Shown: piece after piece, positions 6,414 through 16,700 of the stretch
How the letters are laid out: each line of letters begins with the position of its first letter
How positions within the stretch are numbered: the stretch's first letter is position 1
Origin: a virus
IMG/VR virus record: IMGVR_UViG_3300020051_000064
Span: 1 to 30,183 of that record
DNA: 30,183 nt
Strand: one strand, 5' to 3'
Program-made: the position numbers and the translations under genes
Notes under the pieces: model-generated
What the model was told of the DNA's origin: nothing
Databases searched by the model: none
Seen by the model: the letters and a program-made list of their open reading frames with translations, nothing else

Positions 6414-8731
6414 TACGCAGCCCTTAGATAACTAATTATGTAAGTCTCTGCATACTCAACTTCGGCTGTAGCAATCGCACCCAGCTCTACCGTGGCCACT
6501 GCCGATACGCCACTTACAACTGCAGAGTAAGTGGCGTTCGCGACAATAGGCGTAGCGCCGTAGGAACCGAATGAGGCAGAATACGTTGAGTTGTCCACTT
6601 CATAAGCAGCACTCGCACCACTTACAGTGACTGCGGCAACTACGTTGTCGTAGAACGTGAGGACACGAAGCGCCGCGTCAGGAGTTAGTGTTACCAGCGT
6701 AGTTGCGGGATCAGCGGCTACCGGTATATCGAGATGAACGTCTGCTTCAACTGCTGCAGTTGCAACTGCGCTGGCAGCTGAATTCTTAGTGATGTGAATA
6801 TCGCCAGAAGCGGCGACAGGACCAAGAACCGCTGTGCCAAGTGCCGCTGTGACATGCAGGTCGCCAGCAGTTGCTGTTTGTGCGGCGGCAGAGCCCTGCA
6901 AATTAACAACTATATTAACGTCAGAATCTGCGACTACCGTTGCAAATACATCACCTGCAACAGGTATATCAAGGTGAATGCCGCCTGAAGTAACCGCGCT
7001 AGTAGCCGCTGCACCCGCTACAGGGATGTCTAACTCAATATAACCATCAGTAGCTGCTGCAATATCTGCAAAGCCGCTAATAAATATGTGAAGATCAATA
7101 CCGCCGGTTAGCGTACCTGTAGCAGAGACACCGCCTATATCCGACTGGCCGTCAAGGTTAACAGTCAGTCCGAGCTCAGCCTCAGTCGCAGCAGCGACAG
7201 ATGCCAGTGCAGCCACTGGTATTTCTAGTTCTATACCGCCAGTAGATTGAGTCGTTGTACTGACAGCCGTCGCTAGAGGTACTGCTATAGAAACATCACC
7301 GGCCAGTGAACCGACGGCTTGTGCACCGCCCAGATCAGAAAGACCATCTAGCGGAATCTCTAAAACCACTGCCGCATTAGCGGTGCTTAATGCCTCTGCC
7401 TGTGCGGCTACGGGGATCAGTAGCTCTACGTCACCTTGGGTAGACACGCTGCTAGCAACAGCACCATCAACAGGGATAGATAGATCTATACCGCCTGCAA
7501 TAGCTGCCTGAAGCACCGATGCGCCTTCGACGAATATATGCAGGTCTATGCCGCCGGCTAAAGAGCCAGACGCAAATACGCCGCCGAGTCCAGACTGACC
7601 GTCGAGGTTTACCTGTAACCCGAGTTCTGTTGCTGTGCTCGCCGTGACAGATGACTGACCCGCCACAGGTATAACTAGATCAATCTCGCCTAAAGTCTGT
7701 AGCGACGCATTAGCAGCAGCAGCGAGAGGCACATCGATTGCCACGTTTCCACTGAGAGAGCCAACCGCTTGCGCACCACCGAGATCAGACTGACCATCAA
7801 GCGGTATAGCGAGAGTAATTAGACCGTCGGTAGAGACTGCTACATCGGATGAGCCGGCAACAGGGATACTTAGATCAAAACCGCCACTAACATCAGCAGA
7901 TGCATTTGCATCAACACTAATGTTATCTGTCTTAGAGAGAGGCGCGTCGGCTACAGTCAGAGAAGCATCGATTGATGCCCGAACAACATTAACTATTCTT
8001 GGTGTAGCGTCCAGTACCACTGATACCGATGCCGCACCTTCGAGGTTTGCTGACTTAGCTAACTCAGGTTGCGATACTACTTCGACATCGGACGAACCGG
8101 CGATTGGCTTGGCAAGCACAACATTAGCTGTGGCTTCAGCCGAAGAAACAACAGTGGCTTCTATGTTTACAGTAACGTGAACATCGGCTTGCGCTTCTGA
8201 TGCACCTGCCACTATGCCGCTTAAGTTTGCTGCAAGACCTAAGTCACCAGCAGCATTTGCTGCCGCGTCGACCGCGCCAGTAATTGGCTTAGTTAGATCT
8301 ACATCGGCGGAGGTAAGGACAGCTGCTGCAACCGAGCCTGCCAGAGGTATAGCACTTGTAACGCTACCCTCGAGAGTGCCAGAAACAGATGCGCCGCCAA
8401 GATCTGATTGTCCGTCTACAGGTATAACTAAGTGAACACCACCGTCAACAACCGCGACGCTAGTGATCCCGCCCTGTAAAGGAGATTCCAGGATAATGCT
8501 GCCGGTAATAGCACCATTTGTTTGGATAGAGCCGGCTAAGTTGTCTTTCTTAAACAGCGCACCTTGCGTACTGACTTGCGCCGAGATGGCCGCGTTCAGA
8601 TTCGCGCTGTTAGAAAGTTCTGCAGAATAGCCGCTGCTGACTACTAGTGATCCTGCGAGCGCAACCAGCTTTGCAACGGTGCTAATAGCACCGTTGAACA
8701 ATACCTGATTAAACCGCGCCCTATTCAGCAT
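6413..8731 (-). CDS. Alanine/valine-rich repetitive virion protein (beta-solenoid-like)
   Basis: The protein has 772 residues made almost entirely of degenerate repeats of about 20-25 residues with the theme (D/E)-L-IPVAG------T-G, plus a recurring longer element, DGQSDLGG----GSL-G. Some of the array is arranged as a higher-order unit of exactly 150 residues (450 bp; see the repeat entry). The opening, MLNRARFNQVLFNG, resembles the FN---FNG start of many phage tail proteins. Alternating hydrophobic residues and lack of Cys fit a solenoid or extended beta fibre. It follows two small beta proteins and precedes the fibre set. The sequence is low in aromatics until the last 100 residues, which appear to form a separate Tyr-containing domain. 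The function, a fibre shaft or surface decoration, is inferred. Confidence 0.75.
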   Translation of the reverse strand: MLNRARFNQVLFNGAISTVAKLVALAGSLVVSSGYSAELSNSANLNAAISAQVSTQGALFKKDNLAGSIQTNGAITGSIILESPLQGGITSVAVVDGGVHLVIPVDGQSDLGGASVSGTLEGSVTSAIPLAGSVAAAVLTSADVDLTKPITGAVDAAANAAGDLGLAANLSGIVAGASEAQADVHVTVNIEATVVSSAEATANVVLAKPIAGSSDVEVVSQPELAKSANLEGAASVSVVLDATPRIVNVVRASIDASLTVADAPLSKTDNISVDANASADVSGGFDLSIPVAGSSDVAVSTDGLITLAIPLDGQSDLGGAQAVGSLSGNVAIDVPLAAAANASLQTLGEIDLVIPVAGQSSVTASTATELGLQVNLDGQSGLGGVFASGSLAGGIDLHIFVEGASVLQAAIAGGIDLSIPVDGAVASSVSTQGDVELLIPVAAQAEALSTANAAVVLEIPLDGLSDLGGAQAVGSLAGDVSIAVPLATAVSTTTQSTGGIELEIPVAALASVAAATEAELGLTVNLDGQSDIGGVSATGTLTGGIDLHIFISGFADIAAATDGYIELDIPVAGAAATSAVTSGGIHLDIPVAGDVFATVVADSDVNIVVNLQGSAAAQTATAGDLHVTAALGTAVLGPVAASGDIHITKNSAASAVATAAVEADVHLDIPVAADPATTLVTLTPDAALRVLTFYDNVVAAVTVSGASAAYEVDNSTYSASFGSYGATPIVANATYSAVVSGVSAVATVELGAIATAEVEYAETYIISYLRAA
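6911..7810. repeat. Two tandem copies of a 450-bp coding super-repeat
   Basis: Three separate anchors recur at exactly 450 bp. GATCAGA is at 7333 and 7783. CCGACTGGCC at 7141 matches CAGACTGACC at 7591. AAATATGTG at 7082 matches GAATATATG at 7532. The unit therefore equals 150 codons of the repeat protein (about residues 308-457 and 458-607). Diverged shorter copies of parts of it, such as the DGQSDLGG element, occur nearer the N-terminus around 8400. Third-position differences show the copies are not recent identical duplications. The outer boundaries are approximate. Confidence 0.75.
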
Positions 8732-8750
8732 CGATGTTCAGTCCTTACTA

Positions 8751-9185
8751 TTAGGCGAACGTGACAGCTAAGGAACCAGCAGGGAAAGTAACCGTATCGC
8801 CTTCGTTTATTGTTTTATTAATAGACAAAGACCCGTGGAACAGTAAGTTTCCACCGCTTGAAGCATCATGAACGCCAAATGCAGTTACTTGACCCCACGA
8901 AGCCGAAGGCTCTGGAAAAGTAATCTCAACGTTGTTACTAGTTGCACCGCCCGTACCGGATGATGCTGTAGTGCTGCCACTAGACTGTGTTCCGGCCCAT
9001 GCCGTAAGACTAGAGGTAACAGGTACACGGTCGTAGCCGTCACCTACTAACTCAGTGCCGCCACCAGTATCATCGGGAGCTGCAGTGAAAAGTGACACAT
9101 ACAGTGTTGTAGTAGTTGGAGAAGTCTGACCTCTGAAAATCTGGTCAATTAAAGAATTCTCTAGGTAATCTGACATTGCTGACAT
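8751..9185 (-). CDS. Conserved phage tail-fibre-associated protein
   Basis: The protein has 144 residues. It begins MSAMSDYLENSLIDQIFRG and continues LYVSLFTAAPDDTGGGTE, GYDRVPV, then WGQVTAFGVHDASSGGNLL and a closing GDTVTFPAGSLAVTF. This order of motifs is a widely conserved family of small phage virion proteins encoded near tail fibres, whose function is not established. GGAGG lies 6 nt upstream of the ATG at 9185, supporting that start over the internal Met4. It is beta-rich, Ser/Thr/Gly-rich and without Cys. It is probably a fibre or tail-tip component. Confidence 0.75.
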   Translation of the reverse strand: MSAMSDYLENSLIDQIFRGQTSPTTTTLYVSLFTAAPDDTGGGTELVGDGYDRVPVTSSLTAWAGTQSSGSTTASSGTGGATSNNVEITFPEPSASWGQVTAFGVHDASSGGNLLFHGSLSINKTINEGDTVTFPAGSLAVTFA

Positions 9186-9197
9186 AGTTTGCCTCCG

Positions 9198-9533
9198 CTA
9201 TGCAAAATCTTCACGAACATAGAATTTGAGTTTGTCGTAAACCGTTTGTAGTGCGCCGTCGAAGTTAATCTCTATCTCGCCTTCGTAAGGACCAGCAGGA
9301 ACATTCAATGCACCGCCAGTAAAGTCGAAACGGACTTCGCCATCCACACCCCCGCCTATCTTGGAACAGGCCAAAGTGGAAAGTACTGTGTCGCTACCAA
9401 CGGCACGGAAATACACATTAACCGTTGTGCCAGCATCAGATAGATCAAGTACGACCCCATCAGTGGGATCTGTCAGAGTTAGCTTTATTGAAGGTAAAGT
9501 ATCACCTTGAACGAGCTTAATTTTTTCAGCCAT
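9198..9533 (-). CDS. BppU-N-like small baseplate/fibre protein
   Basis: The protein has 111 residues. The start KIKLVQGDTLPSIKLTLTD, followed by LDLSDAGTTVNVYFRA and later GPYEGEIEINFDG, matches the pattern of the N-terminal immunoglobulin-like domain of upper-baseplate proteins (BppU family) in many phages. It would be a beta-sandwich building block attaching fibres to the tail. It is the first gene after a predicted promoter, with a leader of only about 14 nt and no strong ribosome binding site. It therefore opens the fibre-to-bilin transcription unit. Confidence 0.65.
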   Translation of the reverse strand: MAEKIKLVQGDTLPSIKLTLTDPTDGVVLDLSDAGTTVNVYFRAVGSDTVLSTLACSKIGGGVDGEVRFDFTGGALNVPAGPYEGEIEINFDGALQTVYDKLKFYVREDFA

Positions 9534-9553
9534 AGCAGCACCCAGTATTAATT

Positions 9554-9582
9554 ATATTAGCTATACTAATATAATTCCACAA
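9554..9582 (-). promoter_or_regulatory. Sigma70-like promoter with embedded dyad (fibre/bilin unit)
   Basis: On the minus strand, TTGTGG (9582-9577) and TAATAT (9559-9554) are separated by 17 nt. The spacer and -10 contain the shared element TATTAGTATAGCTAATAT. Here the element is extended to a perfect inverted repeat with 11-bp arms (9550-9560 and 9566-9576) around a 5-nt centre. The predicted start of transcription is near 9547, 14 nt before ATG 9533. A run of seven Ts on the minus strand (9587-9581) lies just upstream. The same element occurs at 23.8 and 29.7 kb. Confidence 0.65.
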
Positions 9583-9587
9583 AAAAA

Positions 9588-10007
9588 TTAACCGGCTATC
9601 AGTAATTCACACACTTTTTTAGCTCGATTTGGCGTCTGTTCTTTTGCCCATTTTGAGTCCATGAAGTTCTCTTTTGCTCCCTCCCAGTCGCCCTCTGCAC
9701 AGCTAGCCAGCGCCATCTTAAATCCGGCCAGACCCGCCAAACCGAGCTGGAACGCCATTGAGATCAACACTGTCTTGCGCCCTTCTGAGAGGGCCGAATA
9801 CCAAGGGTCGTATGCCTTCTTTAGCTCGGCTTCCACCCTGCCAATATCATTCTCTAAGAGGTATTTAGCCTCCTCGAGGCTGATTCCAGGGCCCTTTCCC
9901 TTCTCGATAACCCGCCCGATGCCCAGAGTTAGCACACCTTCCGTACAGTGGTAGGCGAACTGCTCGTATCCTTCCCACTCGATAAGCTTTTCTGCTGCTA
10001 AACTCAT
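9588..10007 (-). CDS. Endolysin, T4-type lysozyme (GH24)
   Basis: The protein has 139 residues and would cleave the MurNAc-GlcNAc bond of peptidoglycan at the end of infection. WEGYEQFAYHCTEGVLTLGIGR (residues 11-32) matches the T4 lysozyme active-site stretch: Glu12 equals T4 Glu11, Thr27 equals T4 Thr26, and Cys21 replaces T4 Asp20. Cys at that place is an accepted variant of the E-8aa-(D/C)-5aa-T triad. There is no signal peptide or N-terminal anchor, so release should need the holin. The ATG overlaps the stop of the holin-like gene by 4 nt. The C-terminal helical lobe (SEGRKTVLISMAFQLGLAGL) is present, and the length is close to the minimal T4-type enzyme. Confidence 0.92.
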   Translation of the reverse strand: MSLAAEKLIEWEGYEQFAYHCTEGVLTLGIGRVIEKGKGPGISLEEAKYLLENDIGRVEAELKKAYDPWYSALSEGRKTVLISMAFQLGLAGLAGFKMALASCAEGDWEGAKENFMDSKWAKEQTPNRAKKVCELLIAG

Positions 10008-10495
10008 TTACCCTCTGCCCCCGTTGATTGGCTCTGGCTAGCGCCGAAGTAGAAGCTTATAACCGCTGACACCGTGCCTCCTAGATAACCGAGCACGAGT
10101 GACACGATAGTGTCTGAGTTAGCATCTGGCGGCATCAGCGTTACCGTGAATATGTAAGCCAAGAACCCAACTATCGCGAGAATCCCGATAACCCTAGCAG
10201 TCCAATCTCCCGCAAAGTATTTACGGGCGTCTTGCTTGTCGGCAGTCTCAAGCTCAAACATATCTACGCCTAGCTCTTCCATCTTGGCAGCGTATTTAAG
10301 TTCAGCTTCCTTGATGGCCACTAGATCTTCAGGCGTAGCTTGCCTAAGTCGATCATCAATTGCCTTTGCAGAAGGGTCACAGCCAAGTACCTCAGCTAAG
10401 ACTCTCCCTGCTGTGGCACCGAGAGGGCCACCGAGTGTAGCGCCAAGCGTTGGTGCCAACCCGCCAACGATCCCTTTAATGGCGCTAAACTTCAT
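10004..10495 (-). CDS. Holin-like membrane protein
   Basis: The protein has 163 residues. A Gly/Ala-rich hydrophobic N-terminus (5-37) is followed by a charged helical region (45-90). Two clear membrane segments come next (about 100-121, VIGILAIVGFLAYIFTVTL, and 129-151, TIVSLVLGYLGGTVSAVISF), then a short hydrophilic tail. The arrangement matches phage holins of the type encoded directly before an endolysin, with which it shares a 4-nt overlap. Its ATG also overlaps the stop of the 40-residue membrane protein upstream. It would form the inner-membrane lesion that lets the lysozyme out. The holin assignment rests on topology and position, not on a diagnostic motif. Confidence 0.75.
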   Translation of the reverse strand: MKFSAIKGIVGGLAPTLGATLGGPLGATAGRVLAEVLGCDPSAKAIDDRLRQATPEDLVAIKEAELKYAAKMEELGVDMFELETADKQDARKYFAGDWTARVIGILAIVGFLAYIFTVTLMPPDANSDTIVSLVLGYLGGTVSAVISFYFGASQSQSTGAEGK

Positions 10496-10614
10496 ACCGC
10501 CACCGCCACCGCTAACGCGGCCAGAATCACAAACGCCGTAAGAGCTGCTTGTGGCTCATTCATTCGCATAAATGAGTTTTTAACTTTTTTACCTAATAGT
10601 TTTATAACGTTCAT
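10492..10614 (-). CDS. Small single-span membrane protein (lysis cassette)
   Basis: This is a 40-residue reading frame starting MNVIKLLGKKVKNSFMRMNE. A hydrophobic segment (about 24-40, LTAFVILAALAVAVAV) runs to the C-terminus, preceded by a basic N-terminal half. A GAGGTG ribosome binding site precedes the ATG, and its stop overlaps the holin-like start as ATGA. These coupling signals support real translation despite the length. It could be a holin partner, antiholin or spanin-like component; the sequence does not decide. No lipobox is visible. Confidence 0.6.
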   Translation of the reverse strand: MNVIKLLGKKVKNSFMRMNEPQAALTAFVILAALAVAVAV

Positions 10615-10622
10615 GGAACACC

Positions 10623-10754
10623 TCATCCATGTATATGTATAAGTAGGAGTCCTACAATTACATAAGTAATTTTCTGCTCAAGCGGCATTGCTGTCGCCCA
10701 GCCCATAACTGCGTCTCGCCCATTGGCGATTTTGACTTTTATTGCGTCAATCAT
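10623..10754 (-). CDS. Small single-span membrane protein (lysis cassette)
   Basis: This is a 43-residue reading frame, MIDAIKVKIANGRDAVMGWA then TAMPLEQKITYVIVGLLLIH, with a hydrophobic stretch at about 29-41. A consensus AGGAG lies 6 nt before the ATG and overlaps the region just after the stop of the giant virion protein. Its TGA lies within the ribosome binding site of the next small gene. The dense coupling with the holin and endolysin genes supports a lysis role. Which one is unknown. Confidence 0.6.
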   Translation of the reverse strand: MIDAIKVKIANGRDAVMGWATAMPLEQKITYVIVGLLLIHIHG

Positions 10755-10763
10755 AGCTAGCTC

Positions 10764-13700
10764 CTAGAACTGGTTATAAATAGGAAGAACTCTTTCGTAG
10801 TCACCTTGGATGAGTACTTGGTACAGCGTGTCAACGGTAGGGCCAAATACACTTACCGGCGGCTTCCCCCACTTGACATCCGTTTGGGCGCTAGTGAGAA
10901 GTGCCAAGGGTCCAAAGACTCCCGCGCTTCCATAAGCCGCTGCGAAATATTCGCCCCACTCCATATCGTCAGTTTTAAATATCGAAGCGTCTGCTTCGCG
11001 GAACGGAAGTATCGCTTTCATTGCGTATTTGGTTTTCTCTTTTAACTCAAGAGAAAGCATCGCAAACGGAAGGACTGCTAAACCGAAAAGCGCCATGTGA
11101 GGAGCGAGATCTTGAGCAATTATCTGCCCGCCTGTTTTACCGGCTGCGCGCCCTTCTTGCTGCCGTGCTTTCATCTCACGCACTACACCACCTATGACAA
11201 CTTGGCCGTAGGAGTAAGGGAAAGATTTTAACTGCCAGAGAAGCGCATAACGCGGGTCGGACGCCCACATGGGTCGCTCTGCTGCATTTGGGCGGAGCAT
11301 GGTGGACTCGACGAACTTCTGAAGCCCCTGCTTAACTGCGAGTCCTGAAGGCGTACTAAACCCTTTGCCCTCAGATACCCACTGCTTAACCACGCCAGCC
11401 TCTAACCCAAGCTCATTTAAGTAACGACCCGAGCGGCTGTTGGGCGTAGTGGCATGCTTTATAATAAAGTTCTGCGCCATCTGCGCGGCGAAGACTCGTG
11501 TAAATTTAGTGAATAGGTTTAGTCCGGTATATTCAAAGAACTTGTTTGCCGCCGCTCTAGCTGTAGGAGTTAGATACTGCATATCCGACTCGCTCATAAA
11601 TGCATTAGCAAGAGAGTCATTGCCTATGACACCTATGTCCCGCGCAAACTCCCACCGCTCTTTGGGATCTAAAATTGTGGCCGCGATTGTTTTGAAGCCT
11701 TCAAATACGCCCGAAAACTCTCGAGTGTTAATTACTGCTGCAGCCAGCTCGGGTATGGATGATATTGTAGCCAAACTAAGAACTGTAAAGATCTGAAGAG
11801 TCTGCGCCGCGCTCGATAACTTCTGCATGTCCTCACTTAACGGGGGATAAAAACCTAGTGCCGCGCCGAGTGCTTTCTTGGCTGTCGCTTGATCTTTTTC
11901 AGATAGCTTAGCCAACTCTGCAGTTAGCGTATTTTCGCCGGACTTAGTGGCTCTGTTCCATTCGACGCGTTTTACAAGACGTCTCACGTAAGAAATTAAT
12001 GCCACTTCCGCCGGCTTGGAATATTTATCGAGTAGCTCGCGACGAACCCCTTTGGTCAACTCAATAGATTCTTCTGCGGTATGTAAAGGGTCTAAGCCAT
12101 CTATCAGCGCCTCGGTTACATTTTCAGACGCAGTTCGTGCATTGTTTATGGTTGCAACAATAATTTCTTTAACTTGTGACGCTGTTATATCGCCGCGTTC
12201 AGTAGCGATAGTCTCAGAAAATCCGTCTAGATCTGCTGAGATAGCGTCGAAGTCTAGTAGCACTGTGTAGAAATCTTCTCGAAAACCAACTGATGTATTC
12301 TCTTCTTGGGATACATACTCGTCATAGAAGCGTTTAAGAAATCCACGAATTTGCTGCGCTTGTTCTGACAGTTCGCTTGTTGGTTTATCGGTCCTCGCCT
12401 CTTGCGCTGAATCCTTAAATTCTTGTGAAGTAAGATCGCCAAAAGTTTTTACTAATTGGCCTTCTATTTCATTTATCTTCAACGTAGATTTTTGAATGAA
12501 GCCAAGCCCTTTCTCACCGGAACGACCATAAATCATATTTGCTATTTTTACGCCTGCGCCGGTCTTAGCGCTGAGTCTCCTTACCACAGATTGCATGGGC
12601 GCAAAAATCTCCCACACTTTGTTAAGAATACTTTGCGTGTTTTTCTGAACCGCGGCGGTAGTGTTTTGATCAGATTTAGTAGGTAGTTTTGCCGCTCGAT
12701 TAACAGCATCGTTAATTGCAGCGAGCTTCATTTCCGACTTCATTGAAGATGGTTTAGCTTTAGTTTTTTGTTTAGGCGCAGGTTTCAAATCTGCATCTGC
12801 AGCAATTAACACTTCTCGGTTACCATTACTGTCCATTGGTGAAATAACACCAGCCGCTTCCATTTGGTCAAACAGCTCAACGGTTTTATTATACCCAATG
12901 CGTAATTCCCTCTGAACGGAGGAAATTGTAGCGTTTCGAGATTTTGCTACAGCAGCAACGGCTTGGTCGTAGATACTAGACCTGCTAATTTCTGATGTTA
13001 TGTCAGTAAAACCAAATATTTTGGCCCGCATGAGTGCAGGGGTAGCAGAAGGATCGATAGCCCTACGTTGCCCCGCTGAAGGATCCTGCTTTCGTATTAT
13101 TGACTCCGCGATGAAGTCATCGACAGCTTGCGAATACTCTTGCCCGAAACGTTTTCTGCTGTTCGTGCTTAATGAGTTCCACAGGGATTTTAAGCGTTCC
13201 GCGACTCTCGCGAAGAATCTATGAACTACTCCTTGGGCTTTGATATTTTTCGTGGTCCACTTCGCTGTTTGGTCAGCCACCCACTCCTCAAAACCGTCCC
13301 TGCCTGGAGCGTCGTCGTAGAGCTCAGGGGACTTCGCCCGTGCCTTTTCAAAGTCCCGATAGAGACGGCCTCTAAGCTCAGGGTCTTGCAAAGCAGTTTG
13401 CATCTCTTCAATGAACAGCGCATGGCCAATTTCATGTCCCGCTGTCAGCGTCAGCTCTAGCTCATTACCGCCGAGCACTTCATCGTTGAGAATAACAACA
13501 TGCACCCCGTTGCCATCATTGCTGCGCAAGCGGTAATGTACACCGCCCGTTTTCCCATCGATGCTGTTTGCAATCTCTTGCAATGCCACACCGACATCTC
13601 TGTCGCTGGTCAAGTCGAAAATGCCATCGCCCAGCGCTTTGAGCCTACTGAGAGGCATTACAACTACCTTGCCTTTCAACCTCAGCTTCTTGAGTGCTTG

Positions 13701-16700
13701 GTTGATAGTGACCGACACCGCTTCAGGGATACCCCCCAAAGGATACTCTGCAAAAGTTCTCTCGGGATCATCAAGAACAGCGGTGGTTTGCTTAGCATCT
13801 AAGACAAACTGCGGGTTTCCTTTCGGGACCCCGCCAACACCTGTTGTCGCCCTCTTCTCACTATATCCCGTCTTTGGGGGCGGCTCTTCGTTGAGCAATC
13901 TAGTGTTGGCACTATCAAGGTTTACTGCCTCGGGACCACCATCAAAAACCCCGTCTTGTTTTTCAGTGAATCCAGTAAAAGCATCAGATAGACCTGTTGT
14001 TGGAATAGTATCTTCCGGCTTAGTATCTTCGTCTTGAATTAACCCAAATACCGCTTTTTCTCTGCGTCTGTCTTTAGCTCCTTCAGACGTAAACCCGCTG
14101 AACGAATCATCTTGTGCTCCTAACATTATTTCTTCTGATCTAATGTTATCTTGTTTCGCCTTTTCTAACTGAGCGGCATAAGCATCACGCCTGGTAGAAG
14201 TTGCGTCGGGTTCTCTCGCATCAAATTCAGCAAGAGCCCTTTTAATGAGTCTGTCGTTGGCTTCTGCCACGTCCTTCAATCTTTTTACATTCTTTTTAGA
14301 CAGTGGTTTTGTGGCTGTGTTTGGATTTCGGTTAAGTAGATCGTAAAGAGTGTCGCCTTTAGCATTAACCGTGACTAAGTTGTAACTCTGAGGTATACCA
14401 CTTCTACCGTCCTCGAAAGCAAGACCAGTTCTCGGCGCTTTGACGTCACCTCGCAGCTCCCTGCCGGCAACTCTGAGTTCATAGCCTTGAACATTTAACT
14501 GACCCATAATTGTACTCAGGCCACTGACGTCCGAATCAATTCCGTCAAAAGAGCCACCGAGTTCTGTCTCGTTGATCCTCTTCCCCGCCGCGATCATGTC
14601 TGCAATGTTAACGGTAAATTCTTCTGTAACTGTCCCGTCTTCGTCGACTGCTACCACTGACACGCCGGCGTCCTTGCTGAATTTACTCCGCCGTGACGCG
14701 CGCGCAATAGACTCCTGGATAAACTGCCCAAGTGGTAGACGACGTTGGTTGCCGCGTTTGTCTTGGATTGTATAAAGGTCACCGCCTAAGCTGGTCATCT
14801 CAATACGGAAACGATTATCGTCCCCGAGCACTAGCTCAACTTGTGATTCAGGATTGACTGACTGGAGCTTGTTTACTTTTCTTAAAGTCGAATCGCTCGC
14901 CAACCCAAGGGGGCTAGTTGACCAATTAACTGTCTTATTAAACGTATTCTCATATTCACGGCGGAGAGATTCCGTTTCGGGGAATATCTGATCCGCGCTT
15001 TGTTTAGGCTGATAGGTCTGCTGCTCTCTGCCATCTTCGGTGAGTTCTATCTGAATAGGCTCAGCTTCCGTAAGGCCCATGTCCTGCGCGGTCGCTTCAG
15101 GCTGCGACTGCTCGTTAGGGTCTACCGCTTCATCTGGATCAATCGTCATGTTGCGGCCTCTTTCAGCCGCGACTCGCTGCGCTCTTTGCTCTTGCGCTTG
15201 TGCTAGCGGAAGTTCCGCAATCTTGCCTTTCGAACCTGCTATATTCTGAGCAGCTACTCTGGCGGCGGGCAAACCTTCCTGCGTAGTAAGCTCTTCAGAA
15301 ATAACCTCGCCCTTCGCGTCGAGCACCTGCACAACAGTGGTCGCGTTCTCTGTCGGTGCTTTTGTCGCGCTGTAACCTAGCGCGGCGCCAACTGAGGAAT
15401 CAGAACCGTTGTCGTTAACAACGCTGTTAACCACGTCGATGTCTTCAGAGAAAATCGTACCGCGCCCTTTTATGTTGGCAAAATAAACTTTCTTACCGTT
15501 TCTAGTGCTAGTGCCGCTTGAATTCTCTTCTATATCACCTAAGCCGTTATCTTTAGGTTCACCGGCAACCCACACCGCCTTCTTGCCGTAGCCTTCGTCC
15601 TGCATCGCGTCATACTGCGCGAAAATGTCGCCTTGAGATTCTTGTGTCGTATAGAAACCGCCAACATTGCCATACTGCTCTTGGTCAACTTCTGAGGAAA
15701 CTTCTTGCGCGCGGCCTTTCCTAGACAGCTCTTTGGCTTTATCAAATACTCGCGATATCGCGTCTGGCGTTGTGGCCACAGCTGCACCGCCACCGCCCAT
15801 AGCAGTACCGGCTATAGTGCCCATGAACCATGCCTGACCGAGTCTTAGATTTGCGTCGTCTTGGGTGTAGCTGTCATCCACAGCCATTCGCTGTGCAACC
15901 AGAAGACCTTCTTGGCCGAGCTCAGTTGCGCCCTCGGTTATAGAACTAAGGCCCGCATTCTTAGCAATGTTGGTGGCATACAGATTTAATATGCTCTTAG
16001 GATCAGAACCTGCTTTGCGTTTCGCAAGCTTAGCGAGGTTGCTAAGGACAAGCGCTTCGCCGGTTACCTCGAGCGCCGTTGATGCACCGCCAAGTAACAA
16101 GGACTGCAGGGCGCGGTCTGCGTTGAGATCTACGCCTGCCTCGTCAAATTCTTTAAAACTCTCGCCGGTGTTAATAGGATAAGTGCCAGCTACAACACCA
16201 GTTTGACCGCCGATCTTCGCCCCACGTTTTGTTTGGCTCCAAAGCCCTTCGACAATGTCGTTCTCGAGCGCATCGAGCGTTTCGCCACGGCCTTTTTTCT
16301 GGACAATGTCAGTGACCAGCTTTTTCGTTATCGCTTCGACGCCTTCTGTCGCTGCTTTCCGAGCCGCGCCGTAAGCAAGGGGAGCTGCACCACCTGTAAT
16401 AAAACCAGTAAGACCCGCAGCAATCGTTTCCGCCGCGAATGGGGTTACTTGCCCAAGGCCCATCTGAACTTGGTTCAAGAACCCAGAGAATGTTGGAGCA
16501 TCAGTGAATTCTTGAAATGTTTCGAGTCCCGCTACAGCTTTCGACGCTTGATCGGATCGAATGCGCGCGGTCTCTATGTTTCTCTGAGCGCCCTCTTCGT
16601 CTCCGATGAGAGTGTTACCAAGCGCTTTAAAATATTCGATATCACCCGCAAACGCGTTAGCGCCTTGACGAATGCCCGCTTTGAACGGACTGTACGCGGT

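Noticed and set aside
9550-9576. Perfect 11-bp AT inverted repeat read as a terminator
   Set aside because: The stem is all AT except one GC pair and no T-run follows it on the minus strand; its match to two other sites with -35/-10 spacing favours a promoter-operator.
9581-9610. T-run after the lysozyme gene as an intrinsic terminator
   Set aside because: Seven Ts follow the stop but I found no adequate GC stem before them.
9588-10007. Loss of lysozyme activity from Asp-to-Cys change
   Set aside because: Cys at that position is an accepted natural variant of the E/D-or-C/T triad, so the enzyme is probably active.
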